11,240 nucleotides of DNA. Source: Ectocarpus siliculosus (Eukaryota; Sar; Phaeophyceae; Ectocarpales; Ectocarpaceae). The DNA lies in contig FN649028.1 in NCBI GenBank assembly GCA_000310025.1, forward strand, positions 1,342 to 12,581. Direction: 5' to 3'. Below, piece after piece: positions 1-7,511 of the stretch (position 1 is the first letter of the stretch; every line of letters starts with the position of its first letter). The notes below the pieces were generated by a model that saw only the letters and a program-made list of their open reading frames with translations, was not told the DNA's origin and searched no databases. The position numbers were made by a program, and so were the translations under genes.

Positions 1-71
1 CCGTCTGCCCCGCATGTTGTTGCTGCTACTGCTGTGTCGTCCGGAAGCCGGTAGGAATAGGTATAGCCATG

Positions 72-90
72 CGCCAGGTGTAACCTGGCG
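72..90. repeat. Short perfect inverted repeat
   Basis: CGCCAGGT (72-79) is followed by a 3-base spacer and its exact reverse complement ACCTGGCG (83-90). An 8-bp stem with a short loop is expected once or twice by chance in a window this size, so no function is claimed. Confidence 0.5.
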
Positions 91-510
91 GGTGTTTGGT
101 TGTGTTGAGTGGCGAGAACCGACTGCTGCCCAAACAAACGGTATCAAGTTCCTTGCCAAGTGGTGGGCACACCTACCTATACCAGCGAGAAAACCGTCGA
201 GGACGTGTGCGCCTACTGCCTACTACTGCGCGTTAGGCTGGCCTCGCCTTCGTAGGGGCGCAACTAAAATAAACAAGTTTAAAGCTTGGCGCGAAGCGCG
301 CACAAGATCGGTCGGAGAGATACACGCAGATGTTACCAGTTATTGATGCTGGCTCACAGACCAGGTCAACACTGCTGCTGCACACGCTCATACCTCACCC
401 AACACGACGAGTCAGCCGTGTACACAGGACTGCTGCAGTTTAGCAGCGCGGGGACGTGAGTGTGTTTTATGTTGTGGACGAATCTGTCTCTCGGGAACTA
501 GCCGCGATAT

Positions 511-540
511 CTGCTGCTCCTGCTGCTGCTGCTGCCGCCG
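511..540 (+). repeat. CTG/CCG triplet run
   Basis: This is an imperfect (CTG)n run ending in CCGCCG, about ten triplets long. It belongs to the same class of triplet repeat as those at 959-991, 1461-1482 and 1709-1735. It keeps several frames open on both strands, so open frames across it should be discounted. Confidence 0.85.
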
Positions 541-686
541 CTCTGTGGCTGTGCACCTTATATTTTCGACCTTGCGGTCGTACCTGCGGCGTAGGGCTCT
601 GGAAATCGCCACCGACGTCCCTATGTGTGTTTTTGGTCGCCATTGGCCGACAGCGTGTGTAAATCTCGTTGTCTCTCTGTTCTCGG

Positions 687-1040
687 ATGCGGCTGTTGTG
701 GGTCAAAAGAATATCGGCAACCGGACAGACGGGCGAAGTATTTATTGACTCGGGTGTCCTTGATTCACTCGCTTATCCGCTGCTAGCCGAAGGCAACGGG
801 TTTCGAAAATCGGTCTCGATGCCTCGTGTGATTTATTCGTTAGGCCGCCCTTGTCCCGCGGAAATGGCTACAGATCAGGGTCGGGCGTGTTACGGATGCA
901 TCTGTGTATACATAGTAAGCTCAAAAGACCGGCCCGTATATATGTTTCGGGTCATGAAGCAGCAGTCAGCAGCAGCAGCAGCAGCAGCAGAGTCGCCTCC
1001 CTCGCTGGTGGTGCCGCCGACAGCAGCCAACCGTCTCTGA
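687..1040 (+). CDS. Weak hypothetical reading frame with poly-Ala run
   Basis: From the ATG at 687 the frame runs 117 codons to a TGA at 1038-1040. The first part has ordinary mixed composition (for example GEVFIDSGVLDSLAYPLL). Near the C-terminus a GCA/CAG run gives seven consecutive alanines, followed by a Pro-rich tail. I recognise no domain, signal peptide or membrane segment. A frame this long is expected by chance a few times in a window like this. The flanks are repeat-rich, and no clear promoter or splice sites were found. It may be a small gene, one exon, or noise. Confidence 0.18.
   Translation: MRLLWVKRISATGQTGEVFIDSGVLDSLAYPLLAEGNGFRKSVSMPRVIYSLGRPCPAEMATDQGRACYGCICVYIVSSKDRPVYMFRVMKQQSAAAAAAAESPPSLVVPPTAANRL
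959..991 (+). repeat. CAG/GCA triplet microsatellite
   Basis: A run of CAG triplets interrupted once near its start (CAGTCAG). It is read as poly-Ala in the 687-1040 frame and as poly-Ser in a neighbouring frame. Confidence 0.9.
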
Positions 1041-1207
1041 CAGTAGTCGAATCCGACCGCGTATTATGCGTACCTTTGGCTGCCCTTCGTCCCCCACAGT
1101 CTCGTGTGCTGCTGTGCTGGTTTTCTCGTGTGTCGTCTACGAGTTTGATGTGCTCCTGCTGCTGTGCTACATAGGTCTTCGGAGGATTCCCGGTCGTCGT
1201 TGCCCAT

Positions 1208-1235
1208 CAACCAATAATATACATGTGATTGGTTG
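1208..1235. repeat. Inverted repeat CAACCAAT / ATTGGTTG
   Basis: CAACCAAT (1208-1215) and its exact reverse complement ATTGGTTG (1228-1235) flank a 12-base AT-rich spacer. Each arm contains a CCAAT box in one orientation. This could be chance, or a paired CCAAT element; no gene start lies close by. Confidence 0.45.
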
Positions 1236-1239
1236 GAGG

Positions 1240-1532
1240 ACCGGTATCTACCCCGTCCTACAGCAGTAGTACCCAGACTAAAACTACTCCGTGGTCCTAA
1301 AACAGTTCTTCCGTATAAAAAAAAAAATAACTTCCTAGTAGTATTGCCCTTCAAATGGGTCCGGTTCCGCGCATTGTGGGGATGGTTCCCCGGGATCGTC
1401 AAGGTTTTGTACCTGCGTTAGCTATTGATTGTCTTCGCAAGAGCCGCATCCCCTGTCTGCTGTTGCTGGTGCTGCTACTGGTTTTATCGCGCCGAAGTCA
1501 TGGCCATCAATGGCTTTTGTGCCTGTTGCGAG
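1240..1532 (+). repeat. Tandem unit A of diverged repeat
   Basis: The best-conserved part (1338-1521) begins GTAGTATTGCCCTTC, passes through GGGTCCGGTTCCGCGC and GGGGATGGTTCCCCGGGATC, then a CTG-rich core, and ends near ATCAATGGCTTTTGTG. The same blocks recur 251-253 bases downstream in unit B. The upstream part of the unit (GGTATCTAC...CCCCG, then CCGTGGT...TATAAAA) is also shared. An A11 run lies within this copy near 1318-1328. Confidence 0.8.
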
Positions 1533-1774
1533 CGGTATCTACACCCCGTGGTTCTATTATACCTAATTATTCCGGAGTATAAAACATGGTAGTATTGCCC
1601 TTCGTATGGGTCCGGTTCCGCGCGTTATGGGGATGGTTCCCCGGGATCAACCACGTTATGTACCTGCGCCGCGCTGTTGTTTGTCTTGGCAATGGCCGTA
1701 TCCCCTGTCTGCTGTTGCTGCTGCTGCTACTGGTTTTATCGCGCCGAAGTCATGGGCCATCAATGGCTTTTGTG
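1533..1774 (+). repeat. Tandem unit B of diverged repeat
   Basis: This is the second copy; the conserved part (1589-1774) matches 1338-1521 at roughly 80 percent by eye. Differences include substitutions, a one-base indel near CATGG(G)CCATCAATGG, and a longer pure CTG core (about 1709-1735). The GGGGATGGTTCCCC block in both copies can fold as a small hairpin. Bases around 1180-1215 (CTTCGG...CGTTGCCCATCAACC) resemble the end of an older, more decayed unit upstream. Confidence 0.8.
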
Positions 1775-1937
1775 TCTGGTGCATGATGTATTGTACCAGT
1801 CATATGAACACCCGTGATGTATAAACCAGCAGTCTAGACCGATTACTTCCTCCTGCGATGAAGTTTGGAATACTCGAGATGAGCTCGGACAGAAGAACGT
1901 ACTGAGTAGAGAGGACGGAGCGGTTTATATTGTGAAG

Positions 1938-1964
1938 ACAACAACAACAACAACAGCAACAACA
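1938..1964 (+). repeat. CAA triplet run
   Basis: An imperfect (CAA)n run with one CAG interruption. On the minus strand it encodes runs of Leu or Cys, which explains the low-complexity minus-strand frames across it. Confidence 0.85.
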
Positions 1965-2026
1965 TAGATAATTCATGCCTGACCAAGCCTGCCCGTTTAT
2001 TTTGGCGGGAACGCCTGATTGCCTCC

Positions 2027-2110
2027 CTACATGTGCTTCGATTCGGCGCAGATATATGCTGTGCAACGCTACATGTGCTTCGAATTCGGCGCAATATATA
2101 TGCTGTGCAA
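2027..2110 (+). repeat. 42-bp tandem duplication
   Basis: Two adjacent copies, 2027-2068 and 2069-2110, share CTACATGTGCTTCG, then TTCGGCGCA, then ATATATGCTGTGCAA. They differ by about one inserted A and a few substitutions, so the duplication is recent relative to the larger tandem units at 1240-1774. Confidence 0.85.
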
Positions 2111-2532
2111 CTGCTGTATCTCCATGCACCGAGGACGGATTGAGCCCATGGAATCAGTTGTGGTAGCTCGGGCGGATACTTCATATCGAATGCACAAACA
2201 AGTCTTGTACATACTGCAGTTAGGTGCCGCAATGGAGCAAGGGGTAGTAGAGTGCACCGAAACCGAGTGACGCGTCCACGTGTCCCAACTTCAATACGAG
2301 ATGAAATGCCGTTGGATGATGGGTAGAGGAACGCAGAGGTCGAATGAACACAGCTGTAAGTTGGTCTGTAACGAGCACATCATATCTGACGTCCATCAGG
2401 CGGATCGACGTTGTCCTATATATGTAGCCTCTCCGTAGTCCGCCTAATAATCTACCAATCACGGTTTATTTGTCTTGGACGCTCATCATACGGTTGAAAC
2501 TAGTTATTTAGTTGAGACGTGTACAATCACGT

Positions 2533-2654
2533 GTATTGGGCCAACGTCTGCGTATCTTGGCATGCGTTTCGCCGCCTTGTCGCATACATCCCCGGCCCTC
2601 GGCTACAGCACTCACCAGTTTGGCGATGACCCCACGTCAGGCACGTCGTCACAG
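2533..2654 (+). CDS. Possible exon ending at a CAG|GTAGGC donor
   Basis: The frame read as PTSAYLGMRFAALSHTS... stays open from 2475 and reaches a good-looking donor, TCACAG|GTAGGC, with the GT at 2655, in phase 0. No acceptor is obvious; the left edge given here is only where the protein-like composition starts. It could be a 5-prime exon of the gene whose clearest exon starts at 2902, or noise. I recognise no domain. Confidence 0.15.
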
Positions 2655-2901
2655 GTAGGCTTTTATGTTTGTGTAATTCTTGTTCCTCTGTGTTCGCTGG
2701 ACGTAGGGTTTGTAGTCTGACGTCGCCCTCCTGTGTAACTGCAACTGCTCGTGAAGATGGGGGCGCCGTGCAATGAAATAGTGGTACGTAAGTACATACA
2801 TAGTCAGCGTACAACATGTATTGATTGGTCCCAGCTAGATTGGTCCGGGCACCAGCAATGGAAGCCTATTTGCCGACCACCGGAACACCAACCATCCAAC
2901 T

Positions 2902-3490
2902 ATGTCAGCAGACCCTGATCATCGGGTGGAGAGCGTCACTACTACTGCGTCTAGGGTCGATGTCGGACTTAGGGGCCTCGTTAGCTTCGTCGCCACTTCA
3001 ATTACGCACGACTTTCAATATGCGCGTCGTAGCGAGGACCCAAACTCCCAGACGGTCGGATTGGATGCGCGATTTAGACTTGTCGATTGTGTCCCGAGTG
3101 ATCGCGCGGGTCGGGCGGTTCTGACATTCGTGAAGGAAGCCTTGAGTCAGGTGCGCGTCACCGGGACTGTGACACTAGTGAACGGGCAGAACATCTCGCG
3201 CAGGGATCAGCTGCTGATGCGGATTCACCGTATTATACCGACGGAATCAGGAGCGGATGAGGGCAGTTCCGTGGACACCTTTGTTGCACGGGTCGTGCAC
3301 CTCGGGCTTGAGAGGCTTTGCGGCGGTCAAGTGGAACTAGAAGACTTCCGGCTTAGTGAACATGACTTGAGCGACATGGGAGCGATTATTGAGAAGACTA
3401 GAGCCGTGGAGCGCCAGGAGCCTCGCCCCAGCCAAGCTGCTCAGACAACAGCACGTACAGCCCCGGCCTCCTTGGGTGCTCGAACCCCAT
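2902..3490 (+). CDS. Hypothetical protein, first clear exon of an intron-containing gene
   Basis: The ATG at 2902 opens a frame that runs 238 codons if unspliced, to a TAG at 3616. This is the longest frame in the window and longer than expected by chance. I place the exon end at 3490, where ACCCCAT|GTGAGA gives a donor. Its 196 complete codons are rich in codons starting with G and in mixed hydrophobic and charged residues. There is a likely folded region (about residues 20-165, with the segments GTVTLVNGQN and FVARVVHLGLERL). An acidic helix-like segment follows (DFRLSEHDLSDMGAIIEK, about 148-165), then a Pro/Ala/Gln-rich tail. Past the donor the composition changes to Cys/Phe-rich, as expected for intron. 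The first exon may begin upstream, with 2902 internal. I do not recognise the family. Confidence 0.6.
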
Positions 3491-3808
3491 GTGAGATGTC
3501 TTTCTGTGGCGTATTTTCTTCATGCTTGTTGCACCATTGCGAGTTTCGTAACGAACAGTTTGTGTACAGCATCATCGCGAACACTATCGTAGTTAGGGCT
3601 GTGACGGTACCAGACTAGACACCGTTGTTTGCTGGTCCTGACCGGGTTATGTTTAAGGATCACGGAATCCTTTTAGCTGCGGTATACGATGCAACATTGA
3701 CGTATGTGGGCTCTGTATGCGATTGAGTTGTGAACTAAAGAAAAATATCGTATCCGCTGTCCCCAATCTCTTCCCCAAATGTTTCCTTCGTTTGTGTTCA
3801 TACCCCAG
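3491..3808 (+). other. Proposed intron, GTGAGA...CCCCAG
   Basis: The donor is CAT|GTGAGA at 3491. The acceptor is TACCCCAG at 3808, after a long pyrimidine-rich run (about 3757-3806, rich in CCCC, TCTCTTCCCC, TTTCCTTCG and TTTGTG). The exon on the left ends with one leftover base, and the exon on the right supplies two, restoring an open frame that begins Ser-Ser-Ser-Arg-Arg. Phase agreement plus a strong pyrimidine tract make this the best-supported intron in the window. Confidence 0.5.
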
Positions 3809-4322
3809 CTAGTTCTAGGCGGTCGATACGCGACTCGGCCGGGGACTCTGCTTCCTCGGCGTTGGCGCCCAACGCGCCGTCAGTCACTACCCGTTCTAGA
3901 ACGGCAGCGCCTGTACTCCGCAGCTCTGGCGCGAGCGCTGGGACGGACGTGTCGATACGGGGCGATTCCGGGGGGGGGCAACCATTCACCTCTCCAGCTG
4001 ATACAAGAACCAACGGGCGACGTCGAGAGCAGCAATATTCGGGGTCCTCCTCAGGAGTGGCTCCCCTTTCCGCTACCGACGCCCAGTCATTACGCACAGC
4101 GCTCCACTACCGAGGCACCACCCCACTGTCGGGCTACGCGTTACGGATTCCGCGAGCGAACGGGCTGAGCGGCGCGCGGCGGGAGAACGAACGTCACTCG
4201 CCGCACAACGAGAGAGGGCTGATAGCCTACAAGCGGCACTCGCAGCTTCCAGCGCGAACGAAGCAGGTGGCTGGAGCAGGGCAGACAGCGACACCAGGGT
4301 TGTACAGGCGGGCAGGCTTGCG
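3809..4322 (+). CDS. Hypothetical protein, second exon (low complexity, basic)
   Basis: Read in phase with the exon ending at 3490, this segment stays open to a TGA at 4324-4326. It encodes a Ser/Ala/Gly/Arg-rich, probably disordered stretch, with motifs such as RRSIRDSAGDSASS and NGRRREQQYSGSSSG. Two donors are possible. One is AAGCAG|GTGGCT after 4266 (phase 0). The better consensus is TTGCG|GTGAGC after 4322 (phase 2, just before the stop). From about 4140 a neighbouring frame reads as an Ala/Arg/Glu-rich coiled-coil-like segment (SERAERRAAGERTSLAA), so a frameshift or an alternative frame cannot be excluded. A G9 run at 3970-3978 is a likely place for sequencing indels. No domain is recognised. 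Confidence 0.4.
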
Positions 4323-4518
4323 GTGAGCAGGCTGGTAGCGGGCACTATTGATATTATCCTGTACATGTAGGTCACTCGTCGAAAGACGCGACGGTTGCAA
4401 AAAGTGCAAGCACAAAACAAGCATGTAGGATTAGTTTTCGCGTTTTAGTTTTTACGTTTTTCCTAGCATTTCATCTACGAATCCATCTCTATGTTTAGGA
4501 AAAGAGTCTGAGACAGGT

Positions 4519-4915
4519 TTGCAACCTTTGCTTAGTGCTGGACGCGAACCATTGGCACGCATATCGTCACACGTCCGCGCACTGATTTGCCGCCCGTCAG
4601 TTTACCCGTACCAACATCCCGGCACCCGACTGCCGGCATTTACGTCAACATGGGTTAGATCGCGTTTTCCCTCCGAACAATTGGATCTGAAAAGCGAGGA
4701 TGCACATCTATCCCGTTTGATACCCTACGTATTTCGCCACATCGTGATAAAAACCTTTCGTAATGGGTTGGGGGTTGTCCCTTGCAGTCTCTACTTCCTG
4801 GGCAACGCGAAGGAGGTCCCGCGGGCATCCCAAGCGATGAGACCCCGGCGGCACAAGCGCAAGGAATGCAGGACGAGTCAGAGGTACCGAACAACCCACC
4901 CGCCGCCCCGTCGGT
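4519..4915 (+). CDS. Possible exon(s) of the same gene, donor GTGAGT
   Basis: An open frame of 132 codons (4519-4917) is protein-like around SEDAHLSRLIPYVFRHIV and ends in a Lys/Arg-rich tail. A pyrimidine-containing acceptor, GTCCCTTGCAG, lies at 4787. A strong donor, GTCG|GTGAGT, has its GT at 4914. An exon 4788-4913 can be read in two ways. In the 4519 frame it is basic and fits a phase-2 join from 4322. In another frame it is acidic and Pro/Gln/Ala-rich (SDETPAAQAQGMQDESE) and fits a phase-0 join from 4266. The sequence does not decide between them. A 108-codon minus-strand frame overlaps the same bases. Confidence 0.25.
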
Positions 4916-5564
4916 GAGTTACATGTACGATGGCCGCAATTTTGGATTTCCCGTAGCAGCCAATCGATCATAGATGGACCTTTCGTTCCTCCGTCGAGGC
5001 CTATGATAAGAGGGATGTTTTTCGACCTGAACATGCTCTTCGCTAGGTTTAGAACAGGTATTCGCTGTGTAGTCGTGGGCCCATGCGATGTACCGTGCGT
5101 TAGTCTATACGTTTGTTTGGACGAAGGCCCTCTAGTCTAGGTCAGACGGAAATTCAAACGAGCACTTACTGTTGTCCGTTGAACGCATAGACTACACCAT
5201 CGCGAGGCGCCGCCGCTTGTCGTTTGTGTATCCGTCCGCACGGTGCCCGGTGTAAAACGTTCCGATTGTCACCGTCTGTGACCATACCTTCCGTCGAGTC
5301 TATCTGTATCCGTCTTATAGCGTGTGGTTGACATTCGCATCCCCCATCTATTGACCACCCCGGTGTCGATGTGTTTTGATAGGTATGGCGTTGCTCTTCT
5401 TCCCGACCTCGCACGTACGCAAATATTTACCATGTTCACTTCATTGTACTGACCGAGGCGAAGCCTGTCTCTTGGGGCGCGCCAGTCGCGCAGACCACGA
5501 AAGCATACAACAGCGGGGTCTCCGAGGGCCCCTCGTTTTAACCACATATACATACTAGGGTTAA

Positions 5565-5607
5565 GGATTGGCCCCCCGCCCCCCAATGGGCCTTGGGGCC
5601 AACATCC
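5565..5607. repeat. Imperfect GC-rich hairpin
   Basis: GGAT (5565-5568) plus TGGCCCC (5569-5575) can pair with GGGGCCA (5595-5601) and ATCC (5604-5607), leaving a two-base AC bulge and a 19-base loop that can form a CCC/GGG mini-stem. The region is GC-rich, so some chance pairing is expected. Confidence 0.45.
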
Positions 5608-5640
5608 CGGCCCGATGGTAGTGAGTGTCCGTGGGGAAGC

Positions 5641-5660
5641 AAAGAAGAAGAAGAAGAAGG
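5641..5660 (+). repeat. GAA triplet run
   Basis: An (AAG/GAA)n run of about six units within a purine-rich stretch that extends to about 5707. Confidence 0.9.
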
Positions 5661-5699
5661 GTAGAGGATTTGTAGGGGGAAGAAGTGGAGAGGTAAGGA

Positions 5700-5775
5700 A
5701 TTTGTGAAGAATACCGTCACAACACAGCTAACTCCACACTCTTACGACCATGATCAGTCGGCGTCTCGTCGATAC
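5700..5775 (+). repeat. Diverged repeat copy 1 (partial)
   Basis: This copy shares the order GA(A)TACCGTCACAACACAG, CTCCACACTCT, TCAGTCGGCGTCT with copies 2 and 3. Only the right part of the repeat is recognisable. It overlaps the left edge of the possible exon at 5750-5962. Confidence 0.45.
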
Positions 5776-5962
5776 GATAGTCGCAGGTGGGCATGATGAA
5801 GGTCGCGACCCGTCCCCCGTCGTTCGATGTAAAATTATTAAAGCAAAAGTTGGACTGCGTAAAGATACGGCGGTCTTCTTGGCAGTGCCAAAGGACAATG
5901 GAAAAATGCCGCAGGGGACATACATGTCCCTATATGCTGTCTGGGAAATCGTAGACATACAG
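5750..5962 (+). CDS. Possible exon, hypothetical protein
   Basis: The ATG at 5750 opens a frame to 6001. The protein-like part has mixed composition (KIIKAKVGLRKDTAVFLAV, then GTYMSLYAVWEIVDIQ) and ends at a donor-like ATACAG|GTAGCT with the GT at 5963, phase 0. Possible acceptors are GATCAG at 5757 and GTCGCAG at 5786, so the true left edge may be inside this range. Past 5962 the frame soon stops and homopolymer tracts begin. No family was recognised. It could belong to the gene starting at 2902; entry from a phase-2 donor such as the one at 4915 would fit the acceptor at 5757. Confidence 0.3.
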
Positions 5963-6130
5963 GTAGCTTTTTCTGACGCTATGAATTCATTGCTAATCTG
6001 ACTCTGACTCTACCTATGACAAAGATGGATTCGTTGTGTCATATTCAGGAAAAAAAAAAAATGCATCATGTCGCAAAAAAAAAAAAAAAGGTGAGCGGGA
6101 AAATAATAAATAAAACACCGTATCCTCTGT

Positions 6131-6305
6131 TGTTGCAGGCACGTTTGCTGCACAACCAACACGGGAACCCAAACCACTCTCGTCTTCCGGCGTAGAAGAC
6201 TGCATGACGCAAGCACCGGTAGGAGAGTGCGGGAAAGATGCCGTGACAGCACAACTCCACTCTCCTACAACATCTATGCACAGTAGTACTGCCGTCGTCG
6301 GAGCA
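6131..6305 (+). repeat. Diverged repeat copy 2
   Basis: Blocks shared with copy 3, in order: GCAGGCA, TTTGC, CACAAC, GAGAA/GGGAACCCA, AAGACT, GAAAGATGCCGT, CACAACTC, then TCTATGCACAGT...GTCG. The GATGCCGT block here starts at 6237, exactly 408 bases (a multiple of three) before its counterpart in copy 3. Confidence 0.6.
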
Positions 6306-6536
6306 CCATATATGTGGAAGATCTCGGGGGGGTCCTCCCGCGCGCAATAACGACAACGTCGCGAGAGCCCTGCGTGTGTATCTGTCGTCGATACACGAAG
6401 CAGCCGCACGACACAAGAACGGATGTTTACATCGCGTTGTAGTATGGTTAGCCGTGGCAGGAAGTATCCCATCCAGTTGGTCTGTAGTAAAAACACAGCA
6501 GCACGGTAGTCGAGCTATGCATGCATGCAATTTTTT

Positions 6537-6720
6537 GCTGCGGCTGCAGGCATACTTTTGCCTCCACAACTCGAGAATCCCACTGCTGTATCTCGACCTA
6601 CAAGACTCCAAACAACAAAGCAGCGCTGGCAGAAGTGCGTGGAAGATGCCGTCACGACACAACTCAGTCGACACTCGCCAACTTCTATGTACAGTCGGCG
6701 TCTGGTCCATACCGCTGTAC
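6537..6720 (+). repeat. Diverged repeat copy 3
   Basis: This copy matches copy 2 over about 170 bases with many substitutions and small indels; the best block is GGAAGATGCCGTCACGACAC, followed by AACTC and TTCTATGTACAGTCGGCGTCTGG. No terminal inverted repeats, target duplications or tail were found, so the element class is unknown. Confidence 0.6.
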
Positions 6721-7092
6721 GAAAAAAATTATCACAGCCATTTTTTTTTTTTTTCCATACTAATAACAAGAAATGTGTCACGTCACGACGACCATCCTGT
6801 AAGTATATATATAATATGATATACAACGACGACCATGACCACGACCACGACAACAACGGCCTACAATTTTTTTTTTTATAGGTACGGATATATATACATG
6901 TACGTACGATACACACAGTCCTTTACACCCGCGAGACCGATCGACAAAGATCGTTTACTGCGCAACGAAGAGATGCCGAAATGAGGAGGTGTGTTCATCT
7001 GAGTACTGGCCCTGCTCCAACCTCCGACGCCGTTGTTCGACACGGGAGTGTCGTTGTTCGTGTTTCGTAGTTACAGCGGGTGTGTGTGTGCC

Positions 7093-7109
7093 GGGGGGGG
7101 TTGGGGGGG
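7093..7109 (+). repeat. G8-TT-G7 run, quadruplex candidate
   Basis: Two long guanine runs are separated by two bases, directly after a (TG)n tract at about 7080-7090. By sequence this can form a G-quadruplex. It lies just upstream of the possible exon at 7131-7327. Indel errors are also likely here. Confidence 0.7.
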
Positions 7110-7130
7110 CACCACTAATGCTACGTAGTG

Positions 7131-7327
7131 GACGTAGATGGGGCACCGTTCATATTGTCTCCGCGATCCTCCGTCTTAACGGGCAGGTCACGTTTGTCGC
7201 ATCACATGAGCAAGGTTCGGTGGTTGCGCCCGTGGGGACGTCCACCGGAAGTATCTTCGCACCCCCGGCGCTAGGAGGGCAGAACGGCTCGGACTTGGTG
7301 GATTCCAACAACGCCGCCATGTCCCCG
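7131..7327 (+). CDS. Possible exon ending at a GTGAGT donor
   Basis: The frame stays open from 6989 and reads as protein-like from about 7131, with alternating hydrophobic segments (TVHIVSAILRLNGQVTFVA) and then a Gly/Ser/Thr/Pro-rich tail (APVGTSTGSIF). It reaches TCCCCG|GTGAGT with the GT at 7328, phase 0, one of the two full GTGAGT consensus donors in the window. The left edge is uncertain: possible acceptors are GTAGTTACAG near 7076 and CTACGTAG near 7128, and neither has a good pyrimidine tract. If unspliced, the frame would end at 7438 in a phenylalanine run. No domain is recognised. Confidence 0.35.
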
Positions 7328-7511
7328 GTGAGTTGGTTCGGGTTTCACGCTAGCTCGGCGTCATTTGCCCCTCCTCCGTGTGTTCCATGTGTACAACAAG
7401 TTCAGACAAAGGACATGTCTTGGGGTTTTTTCTTTTAATAACAAAATTGAACGCGATGTCGATGTCCAAATGAGGAGCGAAACGGAAAGGCCCACCGCTA
7501 TTACGAGAAAC

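Larger units (their letters stand above)
1..686. other. Gene-poor stretch with CTG-rich tracts
   Basis: I see no convincing gene here. A 110-codon frame starts with an ATG at 14 and begins with a run of leucines, but that run is simply a CTG/TTG repeat read in frame, and the rest has no recognisable domain. The stretch contains a short perfect hairpin (72-90) and a CTG/CCG triplet run (511-540). The first 60 bases resemble the CTG-rich core of the tandem units at 1338-1774, including a TGTTGCTGCTACTG-like block followed by a CCGGAAG/CCGAAG-like block, so they may be a decayed further copy. Confidence 0.5.
1041..2474. other. Repeat-rich stretch without a supported gene
   Basis: This stretch holds a tandem duplication of about 250 bp, CTG and CAA triplet runs, a 42-bp tandem duplication, a short inverted repeat, and a TATATAT tract at 2418-2424. 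Open frames over the large duplication shift frame between its two copies because of indels that are not multiples of three, which argues against coding. The TATATAT tract could be a TATA-like element for the gene starting at 2902, but nothing ties the two together. Confidence 0.5.
4918..5749. other. Probable intronic or intergenic stretch
   Basis: I see no supported gene. A frame ending in a TAA at 5539-5541 reads plausibly for about 40 codons (ANIYHVHFIVLTEAKPVSWG) but has no clear start or acceptor. A GAA triplet run (5641-5660) gives a run of lysines and is followed by a consensus-like donor, GGAGAG|GTAAGG, near 5694-5695. A C/G-rich imperfect hairpin lies at 5565-5607, and a short palindrome CGAGGG-C-CCCTCG at 5523-5535. 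Confidence 0.4.
5963..7060. other. Repeat-rich stretch with homopolymers, probably intronic
   Basis: This stretch contains A12 (6050-6061), A15 (6075-6089), T14 (6741-6754) and T11 (6867-6877) runs. It also has a TA-rich segment (about 6799-6824), an ACGACC-like imperfect repeat (about 6828-6858), and diverged repeat copies at 6131-6305 and 6537-6720. A 214-codon minus-strand frame (6710-6066) spans both copies. It is Cys- and Leu-rich, ends in a phenylalanine run encoded by an A tract, and is judged a by-product of the repeat. A donor-like AAAG|GTGAGC lies at 6091, and a pyrimidine tract ending TTGTTGCAG at about 6138 resembles an acceptor. Confidence 0.4.

Noticed and set aside
14-346. 110-codon frame with a leucine-rich, signal-peptide-like start
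   Set aside because: The leucine run is a CTG/TTG triplet repeat read in frame. The remainder shows no domain, and this length is common by chance.
1355-1824. Similar leucine-rich frames in the two tandem units
   Set aside because: Indels between the units that are not multiples of three switch the frame, so the units do not share one protein; the leucines come from the CTG core.
4708-5034. 108-codon minus-strand frame
   Set aside because: It overlaps the plus-strand segment with a full GTGAGT donor; the local GC is high and both strands look open by composition.
5407-5541. Short frame ending at a TAA (5539-5541), protein-like around IYHVHFIVLTEAK
   Set aside because: No start codon context, acceptor or donor fits, and a frame of about 45 codons is expected many times by chance.
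6066-6710. 214-codon minus-strand frame as a real gene
   Set aside because: It spans a diverged repeat, is Cys-rich, ends in a Phe run from a poly-A tract, and has no start context. It is reported only as an oddity of the repeat.
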